From the NCBI RefSeq assembly GCF_963259705.1, contig NC_081861.1, positions 64,337,623-64,401,622 on the forward strand: DNA of 64,000 nt. Reading direction: 5' to 3'. Shown here piece by piece: positions 36,005-46,590 of the stretch. This DNA comes from Myotis daubentonii (taxonomy: Eukaryota > Chordata > Mammalia > Chiroptera > Vespertilionidae). The stretch's first letter is position 1; each line of letters begins with the position of its first letter. The translations under genes were made by a program, and so were the position numbers. The notes below the pieces were generated by a model. It saw only the letters and a program-made list of their open reading frames with translations, ran no database searches and had not been told where the DNA came from.

Positions 36005-36915
36005 ATATTAACCATGCTCTGTTAACCATGATGGTTCTGTTCTGATTAGAGAAAGCATATTGTAACCTGGCTGAGAGTTGCCCACCCTGGGACATGGGAC
36101 CTAACATTGGAGTGCAGTCCATCCTCTTGTCTCGAGAACTGCCTACCATTATGGAAAGATTTACAACCTGGTGGCTGAGACAATCTAGGCCTGGAGGCAC
36201 CCGCTCTTTGCAACCCTCTGCTCCTATTACCTGTAATCTGATCCCGGGGCTCCCAGGGTACCCGGAGGCCCCTACCCTCTGTGATCCCCCTCCCCATCCC
36301 ACATGACTTGTAACCTGTAATGATTATCCAGTGCCCTTATCCAGTGCCCACTTTTCCATACCTATAATTCTTACTTTCCCATGTAATCTTTGTTCTTCTA
36401 CCCAATATAAGTGTTAGGTCTGATCAAATAATTGAATCAATACCCCCTCCCCTGGGAACTGACCTTTAGGCCCCTTCACAATGGACACTCCACTTGCTTA
36501 GACCACATTCTACTTGCTAAGACCACTATTGCTCCCCTCTGGAGTTTCCCAGAATCTGGACCTGCACAGAGAATTCTTCCCCCAGAAAAAGCCTGCCTAG
36601 AGTCCTTTAAAAACCTCTGATGCCCCGTCTTTGGGTGCTGGTGCCATTTTGAGGCTCAGCCCATCTGGTACCCAGATGACCTAATGAATTTATAATCCCT
36701 TACCACTTTGACCTCGTGCATTTCTCCTTTGGCAACCCTAACAATAAGCAGCCGGCTTATGGTGGGTGCAGAGCAGATTTTTGTGGATAACCTGCTGCTC
36801 TCCCATGCTGCAGGCAGAATTGGAATAAATGCTCATATAAGATTCAACCCTGTCTCTGCTTAATTAGCTGAAGTAGTGACTGGCAGCCCAGCCCCCTTGG
36901 TTGTCTGGTTACAGA
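36005..36915 (+). mobile_element. Older LTR-like element split by a solo LTR (tentative)
   Basis: Sequence at 36,040-36,411 continues after the nested LTR at 36,749-36,915, with a possible signal GGAATAAATGCTC at about 36,821 and a CT-rich end (CTTGGTTGTCTGGTTACA). This looks like an older LTR but no terminal duplication was found. Confidence 0.4.
36412..36743 (+). mobile_element. Solo LTR family X, copy 1 (332 bp), perfect 5-bp target duplication
   Basis: It starts TGTTAGGTCTGATCAAATAA and ends TTGGCAACCCTAACA, flanked by ATAAG at 36407-36411 and 36744-36748. It is a paralogue of the LTR at 37,132. The polyadenylation signal position reads AATGAATTT, so the signal is lost in this copy. Confidence 0.92.
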
Positions 36916-37131
36916 ATGAAGATTATTGGCTCCAGGGTCATCTTGGGGACATAGGTGGCACATGCACAGTGCTGTCTCTGAAATAACTCAAAGGTTGAAT
37001 TAATCACCAATCTGCTCTAAGGGAGCAGAACCATATTTAAGTTGGTCAGTGTGATTTATGTGCTGTTTCAATTATTAAAAATATAAAATTATATATACTA
37101 TAGAGATATAAGATTAATCCAATAAGGTGAC

Positions 37132-37448
37132 TGTTAGGTTTGATCGAGCAATTGAATCGATACCCCTCCGCCAAGAACTGACTTTCCAGGCCATTTCACT
37201 ATGGACATTCCCTTTTGCTGAGACCACATTTCACTTGCTGAGACCACAGTTCATTATCTCTCCCCTCCGGACCCCTACAGAGAATTCTCCACCCAGAAAA
37301 AGCCCGCCAAAGGTCCTTTAAAAACTGCTGACTCCCATCACTGGGTGCTGAAGCCATCCAGGCTCAGCCACCTGGTGTGCGGATGATTGAATAAATTCAT
37401 AATCCCTCACCCTCTGGCCTCGTGCTTTCCTCCTTTGGCGACCTAACA
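37132..37448 (+). mobile_element. Solo LTR family X, copy 2 (317 bp)
   Basis: Starts TGTTAGGTTTGATCGAGCAA and ends TTGGCGACCTAACA. GTGAC (37127-37131) and CTGAC (37449-37453) are a target duplication with one mismatch. It keeps the signal GAATAAATTC at about 37,389 and a CCTTTAAAAACTGC TATA-like region. Confidence 0.9.
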
Positions 37449-37589
37449 CTGACTAGATTTAGGGCAATTAAAATGTTATTGAATGTGTTACTGAACTCCA
37501 GTTTATGTACCTGATGCTTTGGAAAAGGTTTAGTGATCGAGAAGGCACCAACGGAGAACATGGGAGACCTAATGGTGCCTCATATCCCT

Positions 37590-37750
37590 CTTGCTTGCTG
37601 GACTAAGTTAAGGGAATTTAGGAGTTGGGGAAACAGGTATGCAGAAGTGCTGGCTGGGCAAGTTTTAATAGGAGGGCCGTGGAACTTGGTCATTTATGAT
37701 AAAGGGCGCCAGCACTGGATCTTCCTGGACAATGAACTGGTGTTCAAGTT
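37590..37750. repeat. Unassigned repeat copy 2 (related to 35,460-35,860)
   Basis: AAGTTTTAATAGGAGGG and GGAACTTGGTCATTTATGAT align with the copy near 35,753. Family not recognised. Confidence 0.4.
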
Positions 37751-37773
37751 CTGTTATGTCCCTTTCCTTTGGT

Positions 37774-37776
<3 letters not shown>

Positions 37777-37810
<34 letters not shown>
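37777..37810. repeat. (GT)n microsatellite
   Basis: About 17 GT dinucleotides. Confidence 0.97.
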
Positions 37811-37811
<1 letters not shown>

Positions 37812-38150
37812 GGTGGGGTAGGGGATGGAGGGTGGTGGAGACTTTAGTCCTGTTGCAGCTGGAGGTCAAAATTGTTTCCTCTGCACATGCTTCATCTCTA
37901 TGACATGCATTTTTGGTCTACTGTCTCTAAAAAGCAACTCAGTATCTTGTTAAACATGATGGGATCATTGTGAGCTGGTTCTGCAGTTAGAAATTGAGGT
38001 GACTTTCAAAACATACTTTGAAATGAATCAAAGGGCAGTTCAGAAGAGCTTTCTATGTAAACTGATGTTTTGTTTACACATCCATTACAACTTGCAATAT
38101 TGTGATTTGTAAGAAATTTTATATATATAGTCATTCAGGTGACCTAAGTA
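37811..38150. other. No recognised repeat or gene
   Basis: Nothing specific identified. Confidence 0.35.
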
Positions 38151-38154
38151 CATT

Positions 38155-38157
<3 letters not shown>

Positions 38158-38208
<51 letters not shown>
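38158..38208. repeat. (CA)n microsatellite
   Basis: About 25 CA dinucleotides. Confidence 0.98.
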
Positions 38209-38213
<5 letters not shown>

Positions 38214-38329
38214 GGTCTTCATCCACAGTTCCAAGCTCACAGCTCTCCAAATCCTTGGAATTTACTGAGTAATAAAAGCCATAGGAGCATCTTTTGTTAC
38301 AATATTTGGTCTCTTGTTCTCAGTTCCTG

Positions 38330-38890
38330 AAATCACTTCAGAGCCATTAAGGGGAAATGGGTGTCTTGTTTTTTATAACAAGTCCCTTTCCACCACCATG
38401 GGTTTATGTTAATGAAGATGACCTTTATTAAGGACCTAAGGCTGGGTATCCTTGCCAGGGAAACAAACCTTGAATAGTGGGTTGGAAGTTTTAGTCCTAC
38501 CCTCTCATTTTCCGGGAGGGGAGAGGGGCTAAACTTTTAATCAAGTGCCAGTGGCCAATGAGTCCACCAATCAGGCCTCTATTTTAATGAAGCCCCTATT
38601 AAAACTCAAACAGGAAGTGTTCGGGGAGAGCTTTCAGGTTAAGGAATCAGAATGTATTTCCTTACCGGCTTTCTGGTCTCCCAAGGTCCCAAGACAACAG
38701 AAGCGCTTTGTTCAAGACTTCGCCCTATGAATCTCTTCTTCTGGCTGTTGGTTCGTATCCTTTAATATCCTTTGTAATCAATTCGTGGACACTTACACAA
38801 CTTAGAGTGTCTGAGAATTGCTCATTGGTGTGGGGAAGCCTCCATACACATACATGTGGAATTGGGTCCAGGAACCCAATAAAGACTAAT
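38330..38890 (+). mobile_element. ERVL-type LTR (tentative)
   Basis: GGGTATCCTTGCCAGGGAAA, TTTTCCGGGAGGGGAGAGGG, CTTCGCCCTATGAATCTCTT, CTGGCTGTTGGTTCGTATCC and AATAAAGACTAAT are in the order seen in ERVL-class LTRs. The sequence is diverged and its exact subfamily and ends are uncertain. Confidence 0.55.
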
Positions 38891-38995
38891 CATTTAAAAT
38901 AACTAATTTTTTAAACTAAATATCTGGTATTTATATAAGTCTAGTTTTGATAGATTAGTTAGTAACTGTTCCCCCCCCCAATCAATTGTAATAAC

Positions 38996-39337
38996 TGATA
39001 GATCCTCCCTTCCCCCCAACTGGTGGGTGGACTATGATGTAACCTGTAGCCTGGAAATTACTGAGTGACTAACCATGTATCTTATATGGACTATACATTG
39101 AACCACCAATCTACACCTGCCAAATACCCTAAGCCCTTGTCCTATATGGACCATACATTAAGCCACCAATCAGCGCCCGCCAAGTACACTAAGCCCCCAT
39201 TCCTTCTCATTCCGCCCCTCAAAAGGAGTGCCCACCTCTGCATGAGTTGCTGCCCTCCCATTGCAAGACAGCCTGACAGGTCTCTTTCCCCTAATAAAGC
39301 CTGTAATCCTAGTTTTTGGTTCCTGATTGGTCTCACA
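38996..39337 (+). repeat. 5' LTR of the ERV (342 bp)
   Basis: Starts TGATAGATCCTCCC and ends GGTCTCACA, preceded by ATAAC. AATAAA polyadenylation signal at 39,293-39,298. A ~33-bp motif with CCTATATGGACCATACATTA and a similar TATATGGACTATACATTGA is present twice in U3. Confidence 0.93.
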
Positions 39338-39340
39338 TTC

Positions 39341-39358
39341 TGGTGCTGAAACCCGGGA
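39341..39358 (+). promoter_or_regulatory. Primer binding site, tRNA-Phe type
   Basis: TGGTGCTGAAACCCGGGA follows the LTR after three bases. It complements the 3' end of mammalian tRNA-Phe with one mismatch (GCT for GCC). This site primes minus-strand DNA synthesis in retroviruses and supports an ERV-F-like assignment. Confidence 0.8.
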
Positions 39359-41250
39359 GAGGTGAACGGGAGTGTGGATGATCCTCGGACCTAGCCCCAA
39401 GCTTCCCTGGCTCTGCTCGGTGGTAAGGTTCTGAGTTGATTGGCCCACCCCAGACACTCTCTCGAACCCTGCTGGACCAGGACACATGGGGATCTTGTCT
39501 CTTCCCACCCTCCAGTAGGCCTTCAGAGGCCTACTTACTCCCCCCTCTTTTTTTTTTCTCACTCCCTGTGACCTGGAGGGGCATTAGGGTCTACAGAGTT
39601 TCCCGTCTACTTGGCTACTCATTCTATGAAAGCCCAGGTGCCTGGCTGGGAATTCTCTTCTACTCCACGGGAAAGGTGTCTCGGGGTGACGACCTCAGAA
39701 CCTTTTCTCGGCCCCCTCTCTCTACAGGTTGGTTGAGGGAACAGGAGGACACTCCTTGTTCTTTTCCCAACTTCCGATAGCCCTTCCCTCCAGTCATAGG
39801 GACTTCTCAATCCAGACGCCCTCAAAACACACCCTTAGGGTGTCTCCTCGCCAATCTCTCGACCCTTGGTCTTTCTGGCTACATCAAACCAAAGAAGCTC
39901 TACCTGGCCACAATATGAACTCGACAATGCCTCTCAGTGGCCCGAAAACGGCACTTTCGATTCCAATATCCTCTGAGACCTAGATAATTTTTGCCACCGG
40001 ACAGGGAAAACTTTTGAAATCCCTACGAACAGGCTTTATTTCCCTCCACTCTTGCCCCTCGTTTTACTCCTCATGTTCCACTCATCAGAGCCTCCTCATA
40101 AAGTCTGCTTTGCCCTCTCAAACCGGTCCTCAGCCCCTTTCTCTGTCTTTTGACTCTTTCCACCCAGTTGTTCATTCCTCTCCACCTCGCCAGCCCCCAC
40201 CACCCCCTTACAACCCCACCATGAAACCTGCACCCCATGCTCTACCCTCTGAGAACTCTAACTGCCGCCTTCCCCTGTGTGCTCTCTGCCAAATCTCTGC
40301 CCCCCTCACCTCCAGCAACCGAATTCACAGGTGGCTGGCCAGTTCCCTTGGTGAGAGGTTGCAGGGGGAGAGGGTATTATCCAGGTAGCCATCCCCTTCT
40401 CACTCTCTGATCTTTCTCAAATCCAAAAATGCCTCAGCTCATTCTCTTCAGACCCTCTTAATCAGCAGCCGCCTTCTCCCCAGACCCTGAGAGCACAGAT
40501 CTTGAAAATGTGAGCTCCAAAGCAGCCTTTCCCATCTAACACTCATTCTCAGGCCACCCAAAGACGGTCTTCCTCAACAGCCTCTTCTATTTCCGTGTCA
40601 ATTCTACCCCTGAGGGAGGCAGCAGGAACTGAGGACATAGTCTGAGTCCATGTTTCATTCTGTATGTCCAGCCTCACAGATTGAGAGGCATTGTGAGTCT
40701 TTTTCCACTGACCTGACCACCTTTACTCCCACGACATACGCTGCAAACTTCAAAAAATAAACACAGGTCCACAAACCCCTCAAAAGACCTCGTTAATCTA
40801 ACCTTTAAGGTCTTTAATAATAGAGACAAGGAGACCCAAATCTAAAAACAAAGGCTAGATTAGGCAAAGGCTGAGGCCCAGAAGGAGGCCTTCCAGCTCC
40901 TAGGCACTGCTCTCATGAACCACAAATGAAGTGCCGGTCCTCCAACTACAGGTGAGTCAGGGGCTAAGCTTGCTCTGGCCCATGCTTCAAATGCAGCAAG
41001 GAAAGATGTTGAGTCAAGTCCTGCTCAAACCCAAGACTCCCGCCTGGGCCCTGCCCAAGGTGTGGAAGGGAAGGCCACTGGAAATCAGACTGTAGTCTGG
41101 CCCCTCCAGTTCAGGCCTCAGCCAGTCCAGCATGGCCGCCCTCTGGATCCGGTTTGGAGCTCCCAGACCTCCTGGGACTGGCCACCGAAGAAGCTGCCCA
41201 GGCCCTGACAGGGCCCCACAGACTTACCTCACCAGGACAGAGCCTCGGGT
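39359..41250 (+). pseudogene. ERV leader and gag remnant
   Basis: The region is rich in Pro/Ser codons and has many stops and frame changes; only fragments of 70-125 codons remain open (for example 40,014-40,388). A zinc knuckle of nucleocapsid type is kept at 41,052-41,093, and a degenerate first knuckle lies just upstream at about 40,985. The fragments 39,436-39,983 probably belong to leader or matrix. No functional product is possible. Confidence 0.7.
41052..41093 (+). other. Gag nucleocapsid zinc knuckle (CX2CX4HX4C)
   Basis: The 14 codons read Cys-Pro-Arg-Cys ... His ... Cys with the exact CX2CX4HX4C spacing of retroviral nucleocapsid. In the family this binds genomic RNA during packaging. 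It is a fossil here. Confidence 0.85.
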
Positions 41251-41254
41251 AACG

Positions 41255-41720
41255 ACTGTGGAGACAGGTAAGCCGATCTCCTTTTAATTGGCACTGGGGC
41301 CACTTATTCTGCCCTCTCTGAATTTGCTGGGACCCTTGTCCACTCCTCAGTCTCTACTATGGGGGTTGATGGATTTGTCTCACAGCCATTAGCCACCTCA
41401 CATCTACACTGCATCTTACTAAATTCCCCCTTTCACTCTTTTCTCATTCTACCTCGGTGCCCAGCCAGGGCTACCAAGTATCCTCTCATAAAGCCCAGTT
41501 GTCCCAAACCACAGTCACCTACCTCAGTTTCACTCTCTCACCTGGCAAGGCTGAGACATTCCTGGGACTGTATACGCCTTATCTCCTTATCTCCTCCATG
41601 AATATCCCCTCCTCTGAAAAAGAAATTTTCTCCTTTCCCAGGCTCACTGGGTACTCTTGCCTCCGGGTTCACAACTTTAGTCTTCTTGCAAAGCTCCTCT
41701 ATGACATGACATGGTGAAAG
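41255..41720 (+). pseudogene. ERV protease remnant with altered active site
   Basis: A frame with Leu-Ile before a Gly-Thr-Gly-Ala sequence at 41,290-41,301 matches the retroviral aspartic protease active-site position, where Asp-Thr/Ser-Gly-Ala is expected. The catalytic Asp codon is a Gly codon, so the enzyme would be dead. Downstream frames are broken. Confidence 0.65.
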
Positions 41721-42039
41721 GACCCCCTCACTGAGCCTTTAAATCCCAAAGTCATCATTCTCACCCCTTTAATGCTCTGAAAACTCCTCTGGCCTCAGCG
41801 CCTTCTCTCCCCCCCTCCCCCACTCCACCCTTCCCAAAGAACAATTTCCTTGACTGCACAGGCTTACTTAACAGTCCGGCTATTATTAGAAACTGAGCTC
41901 ATTATCTCCCCAAACTTAGCATGTTATCTCTAGGATAACATAAATGAAGCAGTTTTGAACCCAAGTGGCTAGAGGCCTGGGATCAGGCTGCGGGACCTAC
42001 TCCCTCCTCCCCCTGCATTTTCTCCAGCCTCACATACCT
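41721..42039 (+). pseudogene. ERV interior remnant, shares a segment with 46,290
   Basis: Pro/Ser-rich coding-like sequence with stops. The part 41,789-41,932 has a near-identical copy outside the provirus at 46,291-46,434. CTAGAGGCCTGGG near 41,970 looks like a Helitron end but is part of this remnant. Confidence 0.5.
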
Positions 42040-42540
42040 ATACATAATTTTCCAAAGTATTTATTAACTTAAAGACTTTGGAGCATTGCTGGATTAAATG
42101 ATAAACATCTAAATATTTTAAAAGAGCATACAATATTGAAACATTGATTGTTAGACATGTTTTAATTCACCTGCTCTTAGTATGTATATTTTCTTGAAAG
42201 TAAGAGAAATACTTAATGGAAGGTCTGAGGCATGGTTATGCATTTTTGAAAAACATAGAAAGAAGGTTTGAAGGCTAATTTGAAAGTGGGAAATTTGTGA
42301 ATGTTGTGTTTGTGATGAGAAGAAAAGAGAAATGTTGAAAGAAAGAAAGAAGTTCTAAATTAACTATTTACTAGAATAGTAAAAGGGCCATTTTACTCTG
42401 AGCAAGAAAGTGAGGTTTTAGTCTCCAAGCCTGGCAGGACAAGGTTGCTGAATACTTCTTAAACTAAACCAGAGTATTCAGAAAAACAGCAAGGATTAAG
42501 GTTCAGTAAAAATAAGAAGTTAAGCCAGCACAGTGTCTCA
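42040..42540. other. AT-rich non-retroviral block in the position of pol
   Basis: The base composition changes sharply from Pro/Ser-coding GC-rich sequence to AT-rich sequence without retroviral motifs and back at about 42,545. No reverse transcriptase, RNase H or integrase signatures were seen here. No terminal inverted repeats or target duplication were seen either. Confidence 0.6.
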
Positions 42541-43020
42541 GTTCTTATCCAACCATGCAGGTCCCAGCTTCCATTGCTCCTTTCCTTCCCTTTCTCTTTT
42601 CCCTTAGATAACAGCCCATTCTAACATTCCCTCCCACTTTCACTACAATATCTACCTCTCTCAGGCTGCCTCCCACCATCCCTGAAGAAGACTCAGCGGT
42701 ACCATCCAGGAGCAGATGACCTATCATTCCTTACAGGCTAAATTCTACTATTTCCTGCAGTGCATCCTGGAGGACAGGTCCTGGTGGTGACCACAATCTG
42801 CTTCCTCAGAAGACTTACACTCATGGAGAGTAGATCTTACCTGGCAAGAGGCCCTCCAACATTTTACTCCGGAAGAAGCTCAGGTTTTCAAATTCCTTTT
42901 ATATGTCTCATCTCCTCACCATAATCCTCCTACAGGCAGCTAACAATGAATACATCAATGAAGGTTTTTGGTCTTTTCAGGTGAAACAGACTTGGGATGA
43001 TGAGGGAGTCATCAATCTAA
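42541..43020 (+). pseudogene. ERV end-of-pol and env start remnant
   Basis: Short open segments in different frames (for example around 42,750 and 42,900) resemble the pol-env boundary of class I ERVs, with a hydrophobic leader-like stretch near 42,900. Stops are frequent. A Helitron interrupts it at 43,021. Confidence 0.45.
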
Positions 43021-43921
43021 TCTAATAAAAGAGAAACATGCAAATTGACTGCACCTCCACTACACCCCAAGCCACGCCCACCAGCCAATCAGAGCGACTA
43101 TATGCAAATTAACCCAACCAAGATGGTGACCAGCAGCTACGGAGCTGGAGCAAGCAGGAGGCTTGGTTGCCCCAATGATGGAGGAAGCCAAGCTTCCTGC
43201 CTTCCCTGAGCCGGCTGTGGCCTCTGCTCAAGGCAACAAAGTTTCAATTATAGAAGATGAATAAATCCCAGATACCTGCTTCTAGCCAGCCTCCACTGGG
43301 AGCTTGGGTGGCTAGGGGACGTGGCCAGCCTGCAAGCAGTCATCAGCCACTTGTCCAGGCTGGCCAGGCACCCATTGGGGACCCCCACCCTGAAGGTGCT
43401 CTGGCCAGCCTGCAAACATCCATCAGCCCCTCACCCAGGCTGGCCACACCCTCATGGGTGAAGGTTCCTGCTGGGGGGCTTGGCCAGCCTGCAAACAGCC
43501 ATTAGCCCCTCACCCAGGCTGGCCAGGCACCCCAGTGGGGACCCCCACCCTGAAGGGGCTGTGGCCAGCCTGCAAACAGCCATCAGCCTCTCACCCAGGA
43601 TGGCCACACCCTCATGGGGTGAGGACCCCTGCTGGGGGGCTTGGCCAGTCTGCAAACAGCCATCAGCCCCTCACCCAGGCTCTCCAGGCACCCCAGCAGG
43701 TCCCCCCTCCCTGAAGGGGGTGTGGCCAGCCTGAAAACAGCCCTCAGCCCCTCACCCAGGCTGGCCAGGGGACCCCCACCCTTGAAGGGGGTGTGGCCAG
43801 TCTGCAAACAGCCCCCAGACCCTCACCCAGGCTGGCCAGGCACCCAAGCGGGACCCCCACCCTGATCTGGGACACCCTTCAGGGCAAACCAGCCTGCCCC
43901 CATCCATGCACTAGGCCTGTA
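43021..43921 (+). mobile_element. HeliBat-type Helitron with ~80-bp tandem array
   Basis: Begins TCTAATAAAAGAGAAACATG after A at 43,020 and ends in a degraded CACTAGGCCTGTA at 43,921. Close to the 5' end is AACCAAGATGGTGACCAGCA, matching the motif in the Helitron at 7433-7942, followed by a segment unlike the usual interior (43,140-43,300). Seven ~80-bp repeats follow. A second Helitron abuts it at 43,922. Both lie in ERV env. Confidence 0.88.
43321..43874. repeat. ~80-bp tandem repeat x 7 with alternating unit types
   Basis: Units begin (T/C)GGCCAGCCTGCAAACAGCC near 43,321, 43,401, 43,481, 43,561, 43,641, 43,721 and 43,792. Units 1 and 3 contain GGCCAGGCACCC and ACCCCCACCCTGAAGG; units 2 and 4 contain GGCCACACCCTCATGGG and CCTGCTGGGGGGCTTGG. 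The alternation suggests a ~160-bp higher-order unit. Overlapping 60-85-codon frames here are by-products. Confidence 0.88.
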
Positions 43922-44380
43922 TCCTATATAAGAAAAGGGTAATATGCAAATTGACCCTAACAGCAGAACAACTAGGAATGACTGGTCACTATGACACACA
44001 CTGATCACCAGGGGGCAGATGCTTAATTCAGGAGCTGCCCCCTGGTGGTCTGTGTGCTCCCACAGGGGGAGCTCTGCTCATCCACAAACCAGGCTGATGG
44101 CTGCCAGTACAGCAGTGGTAGTGGGAGCCTCTCTCACCTCCTCAGCAGCACTAAGGATGTCCAACTACAGCTTAGGCCTGCTCCCTGCTGGCAAGTGGAC
44201 ATCCCCTGAGGGCTCCCGGGCTGCCAGAGGGATGTCTGATTGCCAGCTTAGGCCCAATCCCCCGGGGAGCAGGCCTAAGCCAGCGGGTTGACATCCCCCA
44301 AGGGTCCCAGATTACAAGAGGGCACAGGTTGGGCTAAGGGACCCCCCAAGTGTACAAATTTTTGTGCACCGGGCCTCTAG
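43922..44380 (+). mobile_element. HeliBat-type Helitron (459 bp), intact ends
   Basis: Starts TCCTATATAAGAAAAGGGTA at 43,922 and ends GTGCACCGGGCCTCTAG at 44,380, followed by T. The 3' hairpin arms GTGTACAAATTTTTGTGCAC are near the end. Contains TGATCACCAGGGGGCAGATG and GGAGCTGCCCCCTGGTGGTC, a HeliBat inverted pair. Non-coding. Confidence 0.93.
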
Positions 44381-45649
44381 TTCTACTACAATTGTCTTTA
44401 TCAAAAACTATATTAATCCCCAACCTATCCCTCCCCCACTAAAGGACATTCTCTCTCGCCCTACAAACCCTGGACCTCCTCCTTTGCCCACCCTCATCAA
44501 CACAATTTTCTATCTACTCTCTAACATCAATCCCTCCTTCTCTACATCCTGCTGGATTTTTCTGTCACTGGCTTGAGCCCTCATCATAGCCACTCCAATC
44601 CCAACCTATTGGACCACTAACTTAACTCTTACCTACACCAGACCTCAACACACCCTATACAACATCTCTTTAATATGGAAAACACTACCTGTTTAACAAA
44701 TACCTCTCAAACCACTACCTCAACTACTCCTACACCTTACTACTGTGCACAGTCTATAAATTTACCCTTCCCTTAGCCTGTCTTCCACCAGGTATTTTTC
44801 TCCTCTGTGGGACTACAGCGTACACCTGTGTTCCCCAAGACCTGTCACACTCGCTCTGCCTTTATGTCTTCTTAACCCCCAAACTTTCTGTCAGAACAGA
44901 GGGAGAACTCAAATCCTCTCTTGGTCTTCTCAGACCTCACCACAAAAGGGCGGCCCTGTTCCCCTCTTAGTGGGTACAGGAGTCCTCACTGCAGTAGGGA
45001 CAGGAGCAGGAGGCATTTCCTCCTTTCATTTCATTTCTACCACAAATTGTCTGCTGAATTTTCAGAGGATATTTCCATCATTAGCAAATCCCTTGAATCC
45101 CTTCAAAGGTAGGTAGACTCCTTGGCAGTGGTGGCCCTACAGAACCGGCACACTTTAGATCTCTTGACAGCAGAAAAAGGAGGTATCTGTGTCTTTCTTA
45201 GGGAAGAATGCTGCTACTTTGTTAATGAATCAGGAATTGTCAAAGATCACATTAAATCCCTCAGGGACAGGATTGACCAAAGACACCATAACCAGCTAGA
45301 AGGGGGATATGCCATCTTTGGCTCACTTACTCCATGGCTCCTCCCACTATTAGGCCCTCTGGTATTTATTCTTTTAATTTTTCTCTTTGGCCCCTGTCTC
45401 ACTCGCTGTTTCACTAGATTTTTTGCAGAACAGAATGCAGGCATTTGCCAACCAAAAGGTGGGAGAGATCTATCTGGCCTTGAAATTCAGAACCTAGAGA
45501 CACCTATGTCATGGGAATCTTTGAGACCCCATGTAGATGCCCCTGACGACATCCCTTCTCAGCAGGATGTAGCTATGGAAGACGGACCTTCACCCCCTGA
45601 CCTTGCCCAGACTCTCAACTTTTTTACTATTACCAAAAGCCTGGAATGA
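44381..45649 (+). pseudogene. ERV env remnant with open TM-subunit tail
   Basis: The surface-subunit part (44,381-44,950) is broken by stops. A Gly-rich hydrophobic fusion-peptide-like segment is at 44,970-45,026. From 45,122 a frame of 175 codons stays open: the heptad-repeat/immunosuppressive-domain-like region, a CX6CC motif (45,188-45,214), a membrane-spanning stretch (about residues 70-92) and a ~70-residue cytoplasmic tail. Its stop TGA (45,647-45,649) is formed by the first bases of the 3' LTR. The frame opens with TTG and has a stop just upstream, so it is not a complete or expressible env. Confidence 0.85.
45635..45646 (+). promoter_or_regulatory. Degenerate polypurine tract
   Basis: AAAAGCCTGGAA directly before the 3' LTR is in the place of the purine tract that primes plus-strand DNA synthesis. 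Pyrimidines interrupt it. Confidence 0.5.
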
Positions 45650-45978
45650 TAGATCCTCCCTTCCCCCCAACTGGTGGGAGGACTATGATGTAACCTGCAG
45701 CCTAGAAATACCTGAGCAACTAACCATTGCCTTATATGGACTATAGATTGAACCACCAATCCAAATACCCTAAGCCCTTGTTCCTATATGGAGCATACAT
45801 TAAGCCACCAATCAGCATGTGCCGAGTACACTAAGCCCCCATTCCTTCTCATTCCACCCCTCAAAAGGAGTGCCCACCTCTGCACAAGTTTCTGCCCTCC
45901 CATTGCGAGACAGCCGGCAGGTCTCTTTCCCCTAATAAAGCCTGTAATCCTGGTTTTCAGCTCCCGATTGGCCTCACA
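45647..45978 (+). repeat. 3' LTR of the ERV (332 bp)
   Basis: Starts TGATAGATCCTCCC and ends GGCCTCACA, followed by ATAAC. AATAAA at 45,934-45,939. One of the U3 duplicated motifs is shortened relative to the 5' LTR, and there are roughly two dozen substitutions by eye. Confidence 0.93.
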
Positions 45979-46104
45979 ATAACAATAAAGAATCAACAGT
46001 GAAAATGATAAGTGATCGAATATAGATATGGTGCTTGGAAATCTGTAATGTATTATAGGGTAGATACCATATAATCACCTTTAATAAAAGTCTTTTTAAC
46101 AATT

Positions 46105-46590
46105 ACTTTTTAAATTTATCTTTATTGTTGAAAGTATTACAGATGTCCCCCACTTTTCCCCCCACTGACCCCCTCCACCTTGCACCCCCCAAGCCTTCAC
46201 CACCCTATTGTCTGTGTCAATGAGTTACCCATATATGCATACAAATTAATTGGTTAATTTCTTTTTGCCCCACCCCCCAACAAATTCACCTGCTCTGACC
46301 TCAGCGCCTTCTCACCCCCCCTCCCCCACTCCACCCTTTCCAAAGAACAATTTCCTTGACTGCACAGGCTTACTTAACAGTCCGGCTATTATTAGAAACT
46401 GAGCTCATTATCTCCCCAAACTTAGCATGTTATCTTCCCTCTGCGTTAGTCTGTTCCATGTTTCTAAGTCTCTGGATCTATTTTGTTCATCAGTTTATTT
46501 TGTTCATTAGATTACACATATGAGTGAAATCATGTGATACCTGTCTGTGTCTTCTTTGGCTTAGCATAATACTCTTAATAAAAGTATTTT
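46105..46590 (-). mobile_element. L1 3'-end fragment, minus strand, with a foreign insert
   Basis: TTTATTGTTGAAAGTATTAC, GATGTCCCCCACTTTTCC and ATGAGTTACCCATATATGCA at the left and GTTAGTCTGTTCCATGTTTC, TGTTCATTAGATTACACATA at the right are the same L1 3' UTR seen at 1690-2700. Between them, 46,291-46,434, is a segment nearly identical to ERV sequence at 41,789-41,932. Confidence 0.7.

Larger units (their letters stand above)
38996..45978 (+). mobile_element. Degenerate ERV provirus (6,983 bp), ERV-F-like primer site
   Basis: Two LTRs in direct order (38,996-39,337 and 45,647-45,978) bracket a degraded interior, and ATAAC flanks the whole (38,991-38,995 and 45,979-45,983). A primer site matches the 3' end of tRNA-Phe at 17 of 18 positions. 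In order, the interior shows gag remnants with a zinc knuckle, a protease remnant, an AT-rich block where pol should be, and env remnants. Two Helitrons (43,021-44,380) interrupt env. The type is gammaretrovirus-like (class I). No gene is intact. By eye the LTRs differ at roughly 25-30 positions, so the insertion is old. Confidence 0.9.
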